Source of the DNA: Tanypteryx hageni
Taxonomy: Eukaryota; Arthropoda; Insecta; Odonata; Petaluridae
Direction: 5' to 3'
Assembly (NCBI GenBank): GCA_028673005.1
Contig: CM054116.1
Span: 147,867,173-147,931,172, forward strand
DNA: 64,000 bases
The notes under the pieces were generated by a model. That model was not told where the DNA came from, did not search any database, and saw only the letters and a program-made list of their open reading frames with translations. A program made the translations under genes and the position numbers. Positions 61,865 to 64,000 of the stretch are shown in pieces (positions within the stretch are counted from its first letter, which is position 1; each line of letters begins with the position of its first letter).

Positions 61865-62835
61865 ATATTTATAATTAAGCATTACCTATATAATTCGTAT
61901 AACACTGTCTTGTAAGAGTTTTACGTTCAGTTCTAAGTCTACAAAAAGCTATATAATCTGTAGCAGAATGGAATCTTTATAATTTATGTGATAAAATGTT
62001 TTAAATAACAACAATCTGAAATTCTGGAGAAAACCATTTAGGATATTTGGAATTACAATTATACTTTATAATGGGAGTATGAATATTCACTATTGATTGC
62101 ACAGTATTAATAAAACTAGAAAAAGCCATATTTACATCGAGCATTTTTGAAAATCCTAGTTTATACAACTTAGGTAAAAATATACTTTATCAAGATAACA
62201 GTTTTTTTAAATCACAGTGCTGATGAATATAATCTAATTATGTAATATTACATTCACTATTTATACACAAACCCAATGTAGGATGATAACCTTCCATTTT
62301 AAAGAGAGGATCATTAACAAGGTAAGTAGAGTCATCTGAGGAAAATACATGGTCTAGTAGTTTATCTTTGGAATTAGTGATTCTATTGATCTGGATGAGA
62401 GCAAGAAAAGAAAATGAGGAAAATTCCATGTTGCACATAGGCTGAATTTGTTTTATTGTGAGGACAGACAGCATTTATGAGGTTATAGTCACCAAAGAGA
62501 AACATGGGAGTAGCAAGAACTTCATCAATGGTGCAACAGTGCTCTTCATAGTCTGACAAAGCACAGGCTGGAGGCAGTAGCAACTGCAGCTATTAAAGTT
62601 CTTGTTTTGCCATGACATAATACAACAAAGATGCTTAATGTTTTACCTGCTGACTTTTGCCATGTATGAATTAATATCAATCTTAACAGCAATGAAGGTA
62701 CCACCGTAACTCAATTTATCAAGATCCTTTCGGTAACTTTTAGGTCAGAATCACTTATGCCTTGATTCAAATTAGTGTTAGCAATTACAAATATATCAAG
62801 ATTTGAAGAGCAAACATTAATTTTTAACCCTTAAT
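61865..62835 (-). pseudogene. LINE endonuclease and linker, minus strand
   Basis: Downward from 62835: NVCSSNLDIFVIANTNLNQG, SYGGTFIAVK, MFLFGDYNLINAVCPHNK, then FSFLALIQINRITNSKDKLL, DHVFSSDDST and GYHPTLGLCI: the EEP motifs with GDYNL in place of GDFN. Further down, KYPKWFSPEFQIVVI and the following Lys/His-rich helix are the linker before the RT. Stops and frameshifts throughout. Its RT continues at 59260-59085 beyond the plus-strand LINE. Confidence 0.7.
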
Positions 62836-63164
62836 TAGTCGCGTGGGGTCAATATGACCCCAAGCAATGTTTTTTCGTCAATATCTAAAGAAATGTATTG
62901 TCAATCTAACCCAAACTTGTTCTACCTTCGAAACTGACATTCTAGAAGAGAAATTAGCATTTCTTTGTTTTTTTTAATTTGTTATTTTTGATATTTTTAT
63001 ATTTATACATATAGTATAAATATTGTCATTATTGAGAAAATTAAACTATTTTAATGTGCTATTTTGGTGTGTATCCATTTGTTATGTATATATGAGGTTA
63101 AAAAAGTTGCTTTTATTTTGACATCTCTCTACCTGTTGCTTTTTTCTCTATTGGTCTAGAAGGG
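62828..63164. mobile_element. Candidate TTAA MITE, 337 bp
   Basis: TTAA (62824-62827), CCCTTAATTAGTCGCG ... CTATTGGTCTAGAAGGG, TTAA (63165-63168). Terminal similarity is limited to CCCTT plus a shifted TAG.C word, and GTGGGGTCAATATGACCCCA next to the left end is palindromic. It interrupts the upstream end of the minus-strand LINE endonuclease. Confidence 0.5.
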
Positions 63165-63169
63165 TTAAA

Positions 63170-64000
63170 CGCAATACAGATTATTATTATCACATCAGAA
63201 ATACAAATAATTTTCCTGATAAGCAGTATTTCATTGTTTTAACACTAGTTCTCCTATGATACATTTTTACTTCTCTAATTTTCACTATAGGTTGGTTACC
63301 CTTCTTCCTCCCATCTCCCCCTCCCCTCTCCCCCCTCCAATGTACCTTTTTCCCTCTTTTCGGAATTCTCCAGGTGTTTTCTTACTTCGGCCGCACACAT
63401 GCAACCGTTTTCTACCCGCAATAAAAGTCACAAACAAACGCACGTGGTCTCTCTAGAAATTGCTGTCGAAGAATTGACCCGAGGATGACTTCTTTGACGC
63501 AGAATTCCACGTATTCTATCAAGACCGATGCATGATTTTTGTAACTATTTTCTAGATTTTATAATTGAACTACATCCATATTATTCCCTTTTCTGTACAG
63601 TAATTATTTATCACATGCTTTCGTCATTATTGTGAAATACTCTCAAAAATGGAACATCTTTCTAGCGACTTTTGGCAGCTTTTTTATCACCCTCATTGGA
63701 TGAAGCTCTTAGTACCCATGTGCAAAAAGGATAAAAGAAAGCGGTTTGCCTTTCATTACCGCTCACCCTTTTTAGCACGAGTTTCTCCCTTATTTTTCGG
63801 AATAAGCATGAACACGAATGAGATCGGCAATCTTCAAAGTTTTTGGATCTCCTACCGGTCGCATGATGGTCACGGTTGGAATGTTTTAGACCAAAATATA
63901 AAAATCCTATTTCCAATGGGGTTTCTATGGAGAAGTCCCAAGTATGTTCACACTTATAGGGGAGGATGTGGTTGGACCTCGGCACGAACCCCTTGGGTCG
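63170..64000. other. Intergenic, no recognisable feature
   Basis: It contains a C/T-rich patch (63299-63360). The minus-strand frame 63662-63985 (107 codons) is the only longer open stretch and shows no motif I know. Confidence 0.45.

Noticed and set aside
63662..63985. 107-codon minus-strand frame at the window edge
   Set aside because: No similarity to a known family could be recognised and codon composition matches its surroundings.
1..64000. CRISPR arrays, operons, prokaryotic defence systems
   Set aside because: The window is eukaryotic: spliced gene, metazoan transposons and AT-rich introns. The regular repeats seen are minisatellites, not spacer arrays.
1..64000. Endogenous retrovirus or LTR retrotransposon
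   Set aside because: No gag, protease, integrase or envelope-like frames and no paired LTRs were seen; every reverse transcriptase here is of LINE or Penelope type.

Overview
This is a eukaryotic, AT-rich window from an animal with a repeat-rich genome, most likely an arthropod. The reasons are one spliced host gene with very long introns and a mixed community of metazoan transposable elements: pogo/Tigger, mariner, piggyBac, P, hAT, Penelope-like, RTE and CR1-like. Nothing bacterial is present. Species-level assignment is not possible from the sequence alone.

Host gene. The only cellular gene I can support is PTPA (serine/threonine-protein phosphatase 2A activator, PPP2R4), on the minus strand. 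Its coding exons are at 54594-54582, 54424-54336, 24933-24730 and 5650-5433. All introns end in GT/AG, exon phases match, and the spliced protein lines up without gaps with the N-terminal two thirds of PTPA, including the signature GNSTRIDYGTGHE. Introns are about 157 bp, 29.4 kb, 19.1 kb and more than 5.4 kb; the last coding exons lie to the left of the window. Almost everything between 1 and 54.6 kb is therefore intron filled with mobile DNA.

1-5.4 kb (intron 4): the end of one pogo-like element, two TA-flanked pogo-like elements (281-2547, 2868-3956), and 1.2 kb of purine-rich minisatellite interrupted by a LINE 3' tail. 5.7-24.7 kb (intron 3): fragments of Tigger, hAT and piggyBac transposases, a 791-bp Tigger-type MITE, a broken CR1-like LINE (14.9-17.5 kb), a rearranged Penelope-like element (19.6-21.4 kb), a tandem array with a ~145-bp period (21.7-22.5 kb) and a TTAA-flanked piggyBac (22.8-24.1 kb).

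24.9-54.3 kb (intron 2): a long-TIR element, a pogo element, a large palindrome, then a 15.7-kb composite (30316-46057). The composite is one piggyBac transposon torn into four coding blocks by a Tigger fragment, a mariner, a P element, a CR1-like LINE and an RTE retrotransposon. It is followed by a Penelope-like element (46816-53152) split by a hAT (47802-52416), which is itself split by a LINE (48030-49698). All these layers can be ordered from target-site duplications and interrupted reading frames.

54.6-64 kb: upstream of PTPA. It holds a nearly intact Penelope-like element (55301-58530), two oppositely oriented CR1-like LINE remnants, two TTAA MITEs and another palindrome.

The most interesting recurrent signal is a hammerhead-ribozyme-like motif (CUGANGA + U + hairpin + GAAA or AAAA). 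It occurs at the termini of the Penelope-like copies and in three compact palindromes, in several places once per arm.
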